Assembly: GCA_029204225.1 (NCBI GenBank)
Contig: CM055098.1
Span: 13,628,815-13,692,814, forward strand
DNA from: Diphasiastrum complanatum
Lineage: Eukaryota; Streptophyta; Lycopodiopsida; Lycopodiales; Lycopodiaceae
Direction: 5' to 3'
DNA length: 64,000 nucleotides
The stretch's first letter is position 1. Each line of letters starts with the position of its first letter. The translations under genes and the position numbers were made by a program. Below the pieces are notes generated by a model that was not told the DNA's origin, did no database searches, and saw nothing but the letters and a program-made list of their open reading frames with translations. Positions 12,401 to 26,420 of this stretch are shown here, in pieces.

Positions 12401-15400
12401 AACACTTCATCCTTACTTTTAAGAAGATAGATCCAAGTATACCTACTAAAGTCATCAATGAAAGTTGCATACATCTTTGCCCCACCATTGCTAGTTGTAC
12501 TAGAAGAATGAATATCAGAATGCACAAGTTGAAAAGCTTCTTTAGATCTAGAAGTAGATCTAGAATAAGCAAGTCTATGAGATTTGGACAAGGCACAATG
12601 TTCACAAACACTATTGTTTGCAACAAGACTTTTAGGGAGACCAAGAACAAGCTCTTTCTTTGCCATTACCTCCAAAGATTTGAAGTTGGGATGGCCCAAC
12701 CTCTTGTGCCAAACTTCTTGGTTTGTCAATTGCTCCCTAGCCATACATCCTTCATGATTAGAGATCACACATGCATCAAGCTTGAAAAGTTTACCATGCC
12801 TCCTACCTTGAGCAATCAAGGATCCACATTTACTTATCAAACATGCATCTCCAATGAACTCCACATCAAGTCCTTTGTCAATCATTTGACTTACACTAAG
12901 CAAATTCTTAGTGATTGAAGGAATGTACAAAACATTTTCAAGATTTGCTTTCCTATTTGTTGAAAGGGAAATAGGAATAGTGCCTATGCCTTTGATGTCA
13001 CATTGACCATCATTTGCAGTGTAGATGATGTTACCTTCTCCCTCATAAGACAATAAGGATGTAAAGTATTCCTTATGTCTTGTCATGTGAGATGAGGCTC
13101 CACTATCAATCCACCAAGGATCATTATCATCTATGTTGGCTAACAAACTTGAAGTCATAACAAGTGATTCACATGTGTTATGTTCTTCCTCATCTATTGT
13201 AAGATTTCCTTGCCTCTCTCCTTGCTCTCTTTTCTTCTTATAACATTCATTTGCAAAATGACCTTTTATCCCACAATAAAAGCACTTGAACTTTGACTTA
13301 TTGTTCTTAGTAGAAGAGGAAGAGGAAGAGTGATCATCATGATCAAAGTTACCACCTTTGGACCATTTCCCTTTGCCTTTACCTTTGCCCTTGAATTTGC
13401 CTTTTGTGAAGAAAGCCTCTTCACCTCCACCTTGCAAGGATGCACCATCAAGCTTTGATTGCAACCTATGTTCTTCAGCCAATAAGATTTCTTGCAAGTC
13501 AACCACACTTGGCAAGACTCTTTGAATGGCAAAACTTTGCACAAGGTTAGCATGTTCATTTAGCAAACCATTCAACATAACTTGGACTATTTCACCATCT
13601 TTTATGTTCTCATCAATGCATGCTAAATCATCACTTAGGGACTTAACTCTCAAGATAAATGCATGAGCACTTTCACCCTCTCTTTGCCTACTAGAAAATA
13701 TTTGTCTCCTTAGGGTCAATACCCTAGATGTGGACTTTGATTCAAAGAGCTTCTTTAAGGCATTCCATGCCTCACTTGCACTTTGACACTTTCCAACTTC
13801 CTTGAGAAGTTCATTTGTAACATTCATTTTAATGATATGAAGAGCCCTTTTGGCCTTCTTATCAAACCTTTGTTGCTCTTGAAGTGTGAGAGGTCTCTCT
13901 TCAATTTCTGCAACTATGTCCATGAGTTCATTCAACTCAAGTAAGGACTCCATCCTCACTTTCCAAGTAGAGTAGTTTGATGAACTCAACCTTTCACTAG
14001 ACTCTAGCATGATCCCACCATTGGAAGCCATGATTCTAATGTTTCTTCAACTTTTAGGTTTTGTCCTAAAGCACTTAGCACTCACTTTTCTCTCAACAAA
14101 TGATAGATAAAGAGATCTATGAAGATTTAGGACCCTAAAACACTTCTATCTTGAACCTAGATGGTTTCCAAGCATAGAAAGGAAGATTGAAACACATGCA
14201 ACACTTTGCACACACTAAGAATGGATTATAAAATCAAACCAACCTGAACACACTCTTGCTTAAGCTCTCAAACTTTCCAGCAAGTGACCAAATCAAGTTA
14301 TGGTGTGAAGAGTTACTTGCATTCTTAGAAAATACCCAAAACTAGGATGCCAAGATTACCTAGTAATGAACAAACTTGATCAACATATGATCAACACACT
14401 AAGATATTGATTCAACCTGTAAAACCACATGTAAACCACACTTCTAAAAGTTTATAAACTCCAGCAAGTGATAAATACAAGATTTAGAGGTGAATGAATG
14501 AGCACACTTAGTGAATCACAAGACTAGCTTCACTATCTTGTCAAATCTTGGTGTTTAGATGTAGATCTAAGATCACTTCACATGAGAATGTTCCTCAACC
14601 TGTTAAGAACCTGAAAACACACTTGCATAATGGTTAACACCTTCCAGCAAATGCTCCAATCAAATTACATAAGGAGAGTTACTTACATGCTCAACAAAGT
14701 ACACCAAAATTTATGCCAAAATTGATGACAATCTTTACAATATGCTCTTCACAATGGAGCTTACAATATGTTCACCCAAAAAAGGGGATCTTTCATCCAA
14801 ATGGGAGCTTTGCTCAGCCTTTAGGAGAATTACAACTCACTCAAAAGAGCATTTGTCATCCACTTAAGGAGAAGTTTCATCCACTTAAGGAGAGTGTTCA
14901 TCCAAGAATGGAGATTGTCAACAATAGGATTGAAAAGAACATTGTTAGTATTGAATATGCACAAGCCTCACAATCACAAATGATTAGGTGTTATTATCTG
15001 ATCCAAAATAGTTTCTTTTCAGCCTCTGATCTTCAATAGACCTGAAATATGCTTTTGATCCACAAGTTCAACTCACAAAACAAAGGTTAGTAAGATTTGA
15101 TCAACAAAGCAATGCAAAATCATGCTAGAACTTGATCAAACATCCAAATATCACCAAAAATGGAATACTTACTGTAAATAGAAGCCAACCAGCTCTGATA
15201 CCATGTGAAAAATACAGATCCTAAGTGGATCTAAACTCCAAGATCATTGGCTTGAATGCTTGCACTCCAAACTACATAAGCTAGGAATTGGCAACACATT
15301 CTATGCTACCTAGAATGCAAAGAACTTGATCAAAAAGCATTTATCACAAATGGAAACTTCCATAAACATCAAGTGCGGCCCAAAATAGCATTATACAGTC

Positions 15401-15858
15401 CATAATACATCAGCCTATCACTTTTGGAAAGCACCTAAGATCATACACAATAGCTTGAAGACAATACACACAACAATGCTCTCAATGGAGGAAGAAACAA
15501 TGACAATGATCTATTGATCTCAATGAAGCATACAAAAGGTTTCTCCAACCTGTTCTCCACGACTTCCCTACTATTTATGGATGAGGAAGATGACTCTCTC
15601 TCCTCTCTCTAGAAGGTACTTGACCCTAGATATTCCCTATATAGGAAAAATAGCTAAAAATGGCTTATATGACCAAAATACATCAAAATGGTCTCATTTT
15701 GAAGGGTATGAAGTTTGACACTTCATCGTACTGAAAAAATACAGTAAATAAAAACATTGTGGCCTGGTTCACACGTGTGAAACTCCAGAACCAAAACTAT
15801 TTACAATTTTAGCCAATTTAGGCCTCAAACTAGCTAGGAAATGTTGACAATTTTCACA
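9428..15858 (-). mobile_element. Copia B, complete 6431-bp LTR retrotransposon
   Basis: Two 655-bp LTRs (9428-10082 and 15204-15858) flank an internal region on the minus strand with a primer-binding site, a leader of about 1.16 kb, one uninterrupted gag-pol frame and a polypurine tract. The termini are TGTGAAAA...TTTTCACA. A 5-bp target duplication CTATA (9423-9427, 15859-15863) flanks it. By eye the LTRs differ at two sites, so insertion was recent. It lies inside the LTR of Copia C. Everything needed for autonomous movement looks present; activity is inference. Confidence 0.96.
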
Positions 15859-18800
15859 CTATATACAAGTACAATTTCTACTTCCTTTCACATGTGGGAA
15901 TAGGCTCCACAAGTGTGAAATCTCAATATTATAAACCTAGATCTCAAGATTAACATATTACATCAACCAAGTTAGAAGTGACAATTTCAACACTCCTCAA
16001 TTCTAACTTGGTAAATCCAATGTAAGTCTATCTACAGTTCCAAGAGCAAATCTTGACTTGAAAAATGGATTTTTAGGCAAGGGCTTGGTTAAGATATCAG
16101 CTATGCACTCAGATGATGGCACATGATGAAGTTGTACCTCCTTGGATTGCACCTTCTCCCTCACAAAGTGATGAGCTATCTCAATATGCTTTGTTCAATA
16201 ATGGAAGATAGGATTTGTAGCAATTTGTTGAGATGCTTGATTATCACAATAGATGCAAGGGATTTCCTTGGCCTTAATCACTTGAATCTCCTCCAAAAGT
16301 CTTCTTAGCAGCCAAAGGAGTTCTTTTGTTGTTGAAGTTAAGGCCTTGTACTCGGATTCACAAGAGGAAAGTGAGATAGTATCTTGCTTTTTGGAAAGCC
16401 GAGATATCACTCCTCCACAAATGAAAGTAGCAAATGCACTTACGGATTTCCTATCCATCTTGTCACCTGCAAAATTTGAATCCAATTATGCCCTCAAGTG
16501 CAAGTTAGATCCATGATAGAGAATGCCAAAAAATCTAGTAGAAGAGATATATCTAAGTACTCTTTTGGCACTTTTCCAATGATGTATCAAAGGATCTTGC
16601 ATGTGTTGACTTATCTTGCTTACATAATAACTCAAATCTGGTCTAGTGATTGTCAAATAGATTAAGGAGTCTATAAGCTTTCTAAAGAGTGTGATGTCCT
16701 CAAAGGATGCTTCATCACCATCATTAGAAACTTTAACAACATGCTCCATAGGGGTGTCAATCCCTTTACAATCTTTCATGCCAAACTTGTCAAGAATGGA
16801 AGTAGCATACTTTGATTTACTTATAGAAGTAAAATCACTACTTCTAGATGTCAAATTTCAGTGTTTAAGGACTGGAATTGATCTACAAATGATCACAAAG
16901 AGTGATTGGTAGCTTGGGATCTTGATCTATATCAAGACTAGCTTCCAAATCCAGCTTCTACTTGACAATCTTTGTGATTCCAAGGAAGAACAATCAAAAA
17001 AGATGATCCACGGCTTCACACGTGTGAAGTACAGCTACTGTACGGAGAAAGCATTGATCCACAAAGAAAGTGCTTAAGAGAGTCAAAACACAATTATAGC
17101 TACACAAACCAATATTTCTCATCATAAGCTCAAAAATGGATCCATCATGGATCAAGTACAACATCACCGTAATCTCTCTCTAAGCTGCATCCAGCACGTG
17201 TGGGACAGCTCATTGTACTTATCCATATCCACTTTGGATAAGATCTATCAAGTTTGCCACATCATCCATTGGTGGTTTGTGTTGACCTTCTAGATTCCTA
17301 CAATCTAGGACCTAACTCCTATAATTTAGGAGATGTCATATTAGACTCAAATGAAAGCTAATCAAAATGGATCTGATTATTACAAGTGTCATTTCACACG
17401 TGTGGACAGGTCCTCACACGTGTGGATCCACATAGATGTCTAATATTCATCAAAAACCATGTGAAAATTGCTAAATTCTAACACTCCTCAATTTTTACAT
17501 GATACAACTATAGTACATCTATTACAACAACTAAGACTGATCTTAACTTGATAAATGAAGCCTTTGGCAAGGCTTTAGTGAGCAGATCAGCAAGGCAATC
17601 TGAAGAAGACACGTGATGTAGCTTGATCTCCCTTGCTTGAACCTTTTCCCTCACAAAATGGTGAGCAATCTCTATGTGCTTGCTCCTTGCATGGAATGTG
17701 GGATTGGTTGCTAATGCTTGGCTTGATTGGCTGTCACAAAATATTGTTGGCTGCTCCTCGGCCTCCATGACTTGCAATTCCACCAAAAGCATCTTCAACC
17801 ATAGGATCTCCTTTGTTGTGGATGTTAGTGCCTTGTATTCCGATTCGGTTGAAGATAGAGAAATAGTATCTTGCTTTTTGGAAAGCCAAGACACTATGCC
17901 ATTGCTAAGGAAGGTAACAGAAGCCCTTGTGGACCTCCTATCCACCTTATCACCTGCAAAATCAGCATCCAAATATGTCCTTAAGCAAGATTAGATCCAT
18001 CATGTAAAATGCCAAAGTTCTTGGTGGCCGAGATGTACCTTAACACCCTTTTTGCATTTTTCCAATGACAAACCAATGGATTTTGCATAGATTGGTTTAG
18101 TTTGCCTACACTATAACTTAGATTAGGTCTAGTTATAGTAAGATAGATTTAAGAGCCTAAAAGTCTCCTTTATAGTGTGATGTCCTCAAAGGATGCTTCA
18201 TCATCACTATTGGAAACTTTTACATTTTGCTCCATCTTTCATTTCAAACTTTTCTAAGATAGAAGAAGCATATTTGGATTGACAAATAAAACTCAAATCT
18301 TTGCCTCTTGAAACTTCTATTCCTAATATGAAATGAAGATTACCAAGATCCACCATCTTAAACTCCTTAAACAATGCTACTTTCACTTCTTGTATACCAT
18401 CAAGATCATTTCCACTAAGGATAATGTCATCAACATACAAAATGAGAATGATTATTTTACCATCATTAAATCTTAAGTACAAAGAAGGATCATAAGCACT
18501 TACAACAAACTTAATAGAGTTCAAGAAGGTATTCAACCTAGAGTACCAAGCTCTAGGTGCTTGATTAAGCCCATAAAGGTTTCTTAGCAACAAACACACC
18601 TTTTTTTCTTGATCTTCTTTGATGAAGACCTCGGGTTGCCTCATTAAGATCTCCTCTTCCAAATATCCATTGAGAAAAGCATAGTCACATCAAGTTGAAA
18701 TAGAGGCCAATTGAAAGTAGTTGCAAGAGAAATAATCAACCTTATGGAAACTAGCTTAGCAACAGGAGCAAAAGTTTTATCAAAATCTACTCCCTTGGTT

Positions 18801-21800
18801 TGCAAGAACCCCTTTGCCACTAGCCTTGCCTTGTGTTTGTTGATGCTCCCATCTTGATTGTACTTCAATCTATAGATCCATTTGCACTCGAGTGGCTTTC
18901 TTCCTTGAGCAAGATCCACAAGCTTCCATGTATGATTCTCCATAAGAGCATCATACTCTTTTTGCATGGCATCCCTCGCTCAATTGGTTATCTTGACATC
19001 CAAAGTCTCTTTGGTCTCAAGTTCGAGCCTCCCCTTGGAAACCAAGAAGCATTCTTGTGACTCCATAGCTTCTTCAAAGCAACTTGGCTCATCAAACATA
19101 GAAGTTAGAAAAGTGTAAGAGGTAAGTGAATGTAGATCTTTTTTTGTTCACCTTTGTCAACATAGGTGAGCCTTGAGGGCTCGGCCTTCCTTCTTGTAGA
19201 TCTCCTTGGAGTCCTCGGATCTTGAGATGGATCTTCAACATCTTGATCACATGTAGGCTCCTCCTCAAATCTTACAAGGTCCTTGACATAAGATGGATTA
19301 GAAGCTTTCTCATTCAACTTGTAGTAGTTACCTTCATCAAAAGTAATATCTTTACTCACTAAAATCTTCTTAGTGATTGGATTATAGACTCTATATCCCT
19401 TGCTATTTTCAGCATAACCAACAAAGATCCCTTTAATAGAAGTAGGATCATCTTTTTTTCTTGTATCTAATGCTTGAAAAACATAGCAAGTAGATCCAAA
19501 AATTCTTAGATCTTTAAGATTCGGCTTCTTACAAGATAGAGCCTCATAAGATGTTATGCCTCCAATGGGCTTACATGGCAATCTATTACACAAATAAGTT
19601 GCACAAATAATAGCCTCTCCCCAAAAGGACTTAGGTAGAGATGCATCTGTCCTTAAAGCCTTAGCACACTCACATAGTGTTCTATTCATCCTCTCAGCTA
19701 TACCATTTTGTTGAAGACTATAAGTACATGTAAGTTCTCTCTTAATGCCATTGGATTTACAAAACTCTATCATCTTGGTGGAGATATACTCTCCACCATT
19801 ATCACTTCTCAATACTTTGATTCTATCATCAAGTTGATTTTCAACTAGAGTTTTGAACTTAACAAAAGCTTCAAACACTTTACTTTTGGAATCCAAAAGT
19901 TCAATCCAAGTGTATCTAGAGTAATCATCAATAAAAGATACATACATAGATGCACCTCCATTAGATTCTTGAGAAAAAGAGTGGACATCACTATGAATAA
20001 GATCTAATGCTTTTGTAGATCTAGTGGAAGAGATATCAAAGGGTAGCCTGTGTGCCTTTGAGAGGCTACAAGCTTCACAACTTTTTCCACACTTTGAGAG
20101 TGTCTTTGGAAGGCCGAGAGCAAGATCCTTGGTGCATAGCATCTCCATATATTTGAAGTTGGGGTGGCCCAACCTCCACTTGATTGAGCTCCTCTTTCAC
20201 CATTTTCACACTTCCAAGAAAAACATTAGCATCAAGCTTAAAAGGCCTTCCTTGCTTGAATCCCTTTACAATGCAAGTATTATTCATCATTATGGAGAAA
20301 ACACCTTGCTTAAAATGGACGTCTAAGCCATCATCCATCAATTGTCTTACACTTAACAAATTCTTAGTGAGTGTAGGAACATAGAGTAGATTATCAAGAT
20401 CTACTCTTTTAGAGGATCCAAGACTTAGGGGAATAGTTCCCACTCCATCTATTCTACATTCTTGATCACTTGCTGTTAGAATAGACTTTTTACAACCTAC
20501 AAAAGGTACAAGAGTTGAGAAAAAATCCTTTTGGAATGTAATGTGGGAACTAGCCCCACTATCAATCCACCATGTGTCATTGGAGTAGCTCTTTGATGTT
20601 GATGTAGAAGCCATCAACGATGAATCCACTTCATCCTCATCTTCCTCAAGAGTGAGGTTGCCTTGTTTGCTCTCTCCTTGTGCATTCTTCTTCTTGAAAC
20701 ACTCGGATGCATAGTGCCCCTTCTTTCCACAAAAGAAGCACTTGAGTTTGGCTTTGTTCTTCTTTCCACCTTTGGAAATAGATGGTTGACCATCATTCTT
20801 GGTCTCCTTGTGTTGGATCTTCTTCTTTGACTTTGCCTTTCCCTTGCTTGAGAAGCTGGCTTTCTCATCACCATCATGCAACTTTAAGGATCTAATCCTT
20901 TGCTTGAGATGAATAATCCTACTCTCCTCGGCCACAAGCACACTATGGAGCTTGTCAATGGAAGGTAGTGCATCTTGAATAGCAAAGCTTTGTACAAGAT
21001 TGGAGAACTCATCTCCAAGACCATGATTTGAACAAGTTCATCATCATGAATACCCTCACTAATGATGGAAAGTTCTTTGTTGAGAGATTTTATTCTCAAG
21101 ACATACTCTTGAGCACTCTCATCACTCCCTCTAATGCTTTGAAGAACTTTGTTTCTAATCATAAGCACTCTAGAGGTATTTTTGGATTCATAAATTCCTT
21201 TGAGGTAGTTCCATGCCTCCTTGGCCCAGGTACAAGATGCTACTTCCTTTAGAATTTCATTACTAACATTCATTTTCAAACAATGTAATGCTAGTCTAGC
21301 TCTCTTTTTGTACCTCACTTGATCATGCCCTCCTTGAGGTTCTTCTTCCTCTCCTATGACAAGATCAAACATATCTTGGAGCACAAATAGTGACTCCATT
21401 CTTACTTTCCAAGTTGAATAATTATTAGAATTTAGCCTTTCACCAGCCTCAAGAAGATAGGCTCTAATTGAACCCATTCTATCTAGTAACAAATACAACA
21501 AATGTACTATTCAAAGGCTCTCCCTTCTTCCTTTCTCAGAATTTAGCTAAAATGCTACTCTCTTGAATCTCACTAGACTCAAGAAGCAAGATCTATAATG
21601 ATCTTGAACTCAAAAAGATTTGGGAAAGTGTATTCTACACAATCTATTCACTTAGAACCTTGGATTTGATTTTTGGAAGTGCCAATGCCTTCCTATGGTG
21701 TTTAGAATTGGTTTTAGTTTCACTCTTGAACTAAAAACATAAGCCTCAAACTCTCTCACAAGGATTTGTAGGTTTAATAAGATTCTAACACCATTCACTC

Positions 21801-24800
21801 ATCAAATCTATAATGGAAACAATGGTTTTTCATAAGCACTCACTAGTTTTACTCTACACAACTTGTTTGAAGCTCAAATATTGAAAAAACACAAAGTTTT
21901 GGTGAAAGCACAACTCCAGCATCCTCTCACACATGTGAAAAGTACATCTAAACTTTACACACTAATCTGAACCTCAAAATCACAAGTAAACTATTAGAAA
22001 AGGTCGCCCTCCTTCAAAGTGACTCTAGCACATGATTTCACCAAAATGAAGATTTTTGGATCATCAACTAAGCTCTTTGACTTGGCTCTGATACCATGTC
22101 AAATTTCAGAGTTTAAGGAGTGAAATTGATCTACAAATGATCATAAAAGAGTGATGGTAGCTTGGGATCTTGATCTATATCAAGACTAGCTTCCAAATCT
22201 GGCTTCTACTTGACAATCTTTATGATTCCAAGCAAGAACAATAAAAAAAGATGATCCATGGCTTCACATGTGTGAAGTACAACTACTGTATGGCTTGATA
22301 ACAGAGAAATAGTTTACTTATCATTTACAAAGCATTGATCCACAAAGAAAGTGCTTCAGAGATTCAAAACACAATGATAGCTACACAAACCAAGATTTCT
22401 CATCATTAGCTCAAAAATGGATCCATCATGGATCAAGTACAAAATCACCATAATCTCTCTCTAATCTGCATCCAGCACGTGTGGGACAGCTCATTGTACT
22501 TATCCATATCCACTTTGGATAAGATCTATCGAGTTTGCCACATCATCAATTGGTGGTTTGTGTTGACCTTCTAGATTCCTACAATCTAGGACCTAACTCC
22601 TATAATTTAGGAGATGTCATATTAGACTCAAATGAAAGCTAATCAAAATGGATCTTAATATTACAAGTGTCATTTCACACGTGTGGACAGGTCCTCACAC
22701 GTGTGGATCCACATAGATTTCTAATATTCATCAAAAACCATGTGAAAATTGCTAAATTCTAACACTAGAAACTTCTATTCCAAGTATAAACTTAAAAAGT
22801 CCTAGATCTACCATCTTGAATTCACTAGACAATGCAACTTTAACTTTTCTTATGCCTTCACCATCATTTCCTGTCAATATGATATCATCAACATAAAGAA
22901 CCAATATGATGATCTTTCCATCATGACGCTTGATGTACAAAGAAGGTTCATAAGAGCTAATCACAAAGCCAAGAGAGTAGAGATAGTTATGCAACCTAGA
23001 GTACCAAGCCCTAGGTGCTTTCTTAAGGCCATATAGGCTCCTCTTCAAGTGGCAAACCTTGTCTTCCTCTCCATCCCTGATGAAGACCTCAGGTTGCAAC
23101 ATGTATATCTCGTCCTCCAAGTAGCCATTAAGAAATGCATTGGTCACATCCATTTGAAAGAGATCCCATTTGAACAAAGTAACAATACAAATGATCAATC
23201 TAATAGTTACAAGCTTTTCTACATGTGCAAATGTTTCTTCATAATCTATGCCTTTAGTTTGAAGAAAACCTTTAGCAACAAGTTTAGCTTTGTACTTATT
23301 TATAGATCCATCTTGATTGTACTATAATCTTTAAATCCACTTACATGCAAGTGGCTTCTTCCCATGTGGAAGGTATACAAGGTCCAAAGTTTGATTATCT
23401 ACTAAAGCATCAAACTCTACTTGCATTGCATCTCTCCAAACATGTGATTTACTAGCATCTTCAAAACTTGATAGCTCTTCAAGCATTGTGGTAGATAGGA
23501 GTAAGAGGTAGTAGAATTTGATACTTCTCTTTGCTTTCCTTTCTCAAGGTAGGTACGCCTTGATGGCTTGGCCTTGTTCCTTGTAGGTCTCCTTGGCCCC
23601 TTTGGCTCTTGAGATTGATCCTCCAAAAGCACATCTTCATGAAGCTCCTCCTCGAGTCTTGCAAGATCTTGGACACATAGAGGATTAGATGCACTTGAAT
23701 GGATCTTGGAACATTGAGATTCATCAAATAAGACATCCTTAATAACTTTTACTTTCTTTGAAATAGGATCAAAAATCCTATAACCTTTGCTATTTTCACT
23801 ATGGCCAACAAAATTCCTTTGAAAGAAGTTGCATCCTCTTTCTTTCTAGTTTCCAAAGGAATGTGGACATAACAAATACATTCAAACACTTTCAAATCAT
23901 TTACATTTGGCTTATTTCCATACAATGCTTGATATGGTGAGATCCCACCAATGGCACTATTTGGAAGCCTATTACATAAATAGTTAGCACATGTTATGGC
24001 CTCTCCCCAGAATGAGATGGGCAGAGATGCATCTAGCCTCAAAGACTTTGCACACTCACATAGGCTTCTATTTTTCCTCTCAGCCACCCCATTTTGTTGG
24101 GGGGTGTAGGAACATGTGTACTCTCTTTTAATGCCATTGCTCTCACAAAAATCTCTCATCCTATTGGAGACATATTCTCCTCCATTATCACATCTTAGAA
24201 CTTTGATGCTAGAACTAAGTTGATTTTCAATAAGAGATTTAAACTTTACAAAAGCTTCATATACAGGATTTTCCTATGGAAATAGATCTATCCAAGTATA
24301 TCTAGTACAATCACATATGAAAGTTACATACATTAAAGCACCTCCATTACTTTCATGAGAAAAAGAGTGTACATCAGAATGAATGAGATCTAAGAAGAGG
24401 TAGATCTTGACAAGGATCTCTTGTAGGATGTCTTATGAGACTTTGCAAGTCCACAAGCCTCACACACTTTGCCACATCTTGAGAATTTTTGGGAGGCCGA
24501 GAGCAAGTTCCTTGGAGGCCATAGATTCCATTGCTTGAAGATTAGGATGGCCTAATCTTTTATGCCATAGCTCCACTTGTGTCATCTCCTCCCTAACCAT
24601 GTTCGCACTTTCAATGGCCACATTAGCATCCAACTAAAAAGTATCCCTTGCTTAATGCCACTAGCTATGCACTTATCACTTTTCAAGATGGAACACACTC
24701 TATTTTTGAAATGTACATCTAGTCCATTATTCATCAATTGTCAACACTAAGAAAAATTTTTAGTAATGTTTGGGACATACAAGACATTATCTAGATCTAT

Positions 24801-26143
24801 CCTCTTAGATGATCCTAAGCATAATGGAATAGATCCAATACCATCTATTTTACATTCTTGATCACTAGCAGTGTAGATAGATTTCTTGATCACTAGCAAT
24901 GTAGACAAATTTCTTTGAATCATTACAAGAAAGTAAAGTAGAGAAAGAAATGCTTGTTAAATGACATGTGGGAACTAGCCTCACTATCAATCCACCATGT
25001 CTCTTTTCTTGATGTTGGATTTGATGCTACCATCAAGGATGTGTTGAAACCATCCTCTTACTCCTCTTGTGCAAGGTTGCCTTGATCTTCATTCACTTGT
25101 GCAGTCTTCTTTTTTAAAGAATTTGGAAGCAAAGTTTCTTTTCTTTTCACAAAAGAAGCACTTTAGCTTGGCTTTGTTCTTGTTCTTATTGGCATATTAC
25201 ATCAACCAAGTTAGAAGTGACAATTTCCACACTTTGATAGCTCAATTTTTCTAAAATAGTTTGATTGCCTTCGATAGTTTTACTATCACTTAGGTACATG
25301 TCTTGATTCTCATGTATTTTTGTAGAATGAGTGACATTGCGAGTAAATATGTAGCAACATTCATGAATCTAGATTAACTACAGGATTTAGGGAGAGAAAA
25401 AATAAAACAACATGATCTATGCATAATCAAATCCTAATTATGCTCATGATATGTACAAATCAAAGGTGGATGAGATCCAAACTTATCGTGACATATAGCA
25501 TGTGACATAACTAGTAAAATTTTATCTACTTTCACACAAACCACAGCCATAGTGGAAGTCGATGGTAACGAAAAACAATCAAACGACACCATGATCAATG
25601 ACAAACATGCATGAATGAACAATGGAAGAATGACCATGAGAAACTATAGCTGCCAAGGTAGATCAGACAACATCGCCAAAGTTAGCAAGCAAGGAGAAAG
25701 ACCAAAATACATGTAGCAAAAAAAACATGGAGAGAGTAGTGCCATAAGAAACTATAGTTGTCAGGTGCAAAAAAAGGTAGATCGGACAATATTATCATAG
25801 CTAGCATGTCAAGAGAAAGGCCATAATACATATAGAAAAAACATCAAGGAGAGAAGAATGGACCAAAAGTTTGAAAATGAGCTTTTAAAAAAAAAAATTC
25901 AATGATCTTGTCACTAGGGAACCTTGCCATAAAAGATGCTTGTTAGGCAATGCCATTCTATGGCAGTATAACCTTAGGAATATGTCATTTGGAAAATTAA
26001 TTCACTTATGTAAGGATTAAGTGATGTTATTGAAAATGGCAAGTTTAACTTAGTCTCTTTCTTATCTGGGGGACCATAACCCACTCCACCCTTCTAAAAG
26101 AGTGGGCTTGTTGCTTTCTCTCCTCTCTCCCCCCAAGTGTGGG

Positions 26144-26304
<161 letters not shown>

Positions 26305-26359
26305 TCTCCCTCTCTCCCTCTCTCCCTCTCCCTCTCCCTCTCCCTCTCCCTCTCCCTCT

Positions 26360-26420
<61 letters not shown>

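Larger units (their letters stand above)
8700..25231 (-). mobile_element. Copia C, old host element of a three-level nest
   Basis: Minus-strand Copia whose parts lie at 8700-9427 and 15864-15992 (LTR), 15993-16848 (RNase H end of pol), 22765-25192 (rest of pol and gag) and 25193-25231 (39 bp of LTR end). Element B interrupts its LTR (TSD CTATA) and element D interrupts its reverse transcriptase (TSD CTAGA). Read without them, RT runs from 'ILGIEVSS' (about 22775) into 'SKYATSILDKFGMKDCK' (about 16780-16830). All frames are broken. No convincing outer target duplication was found, and the left boundary is approximate. Confidence 0.8.
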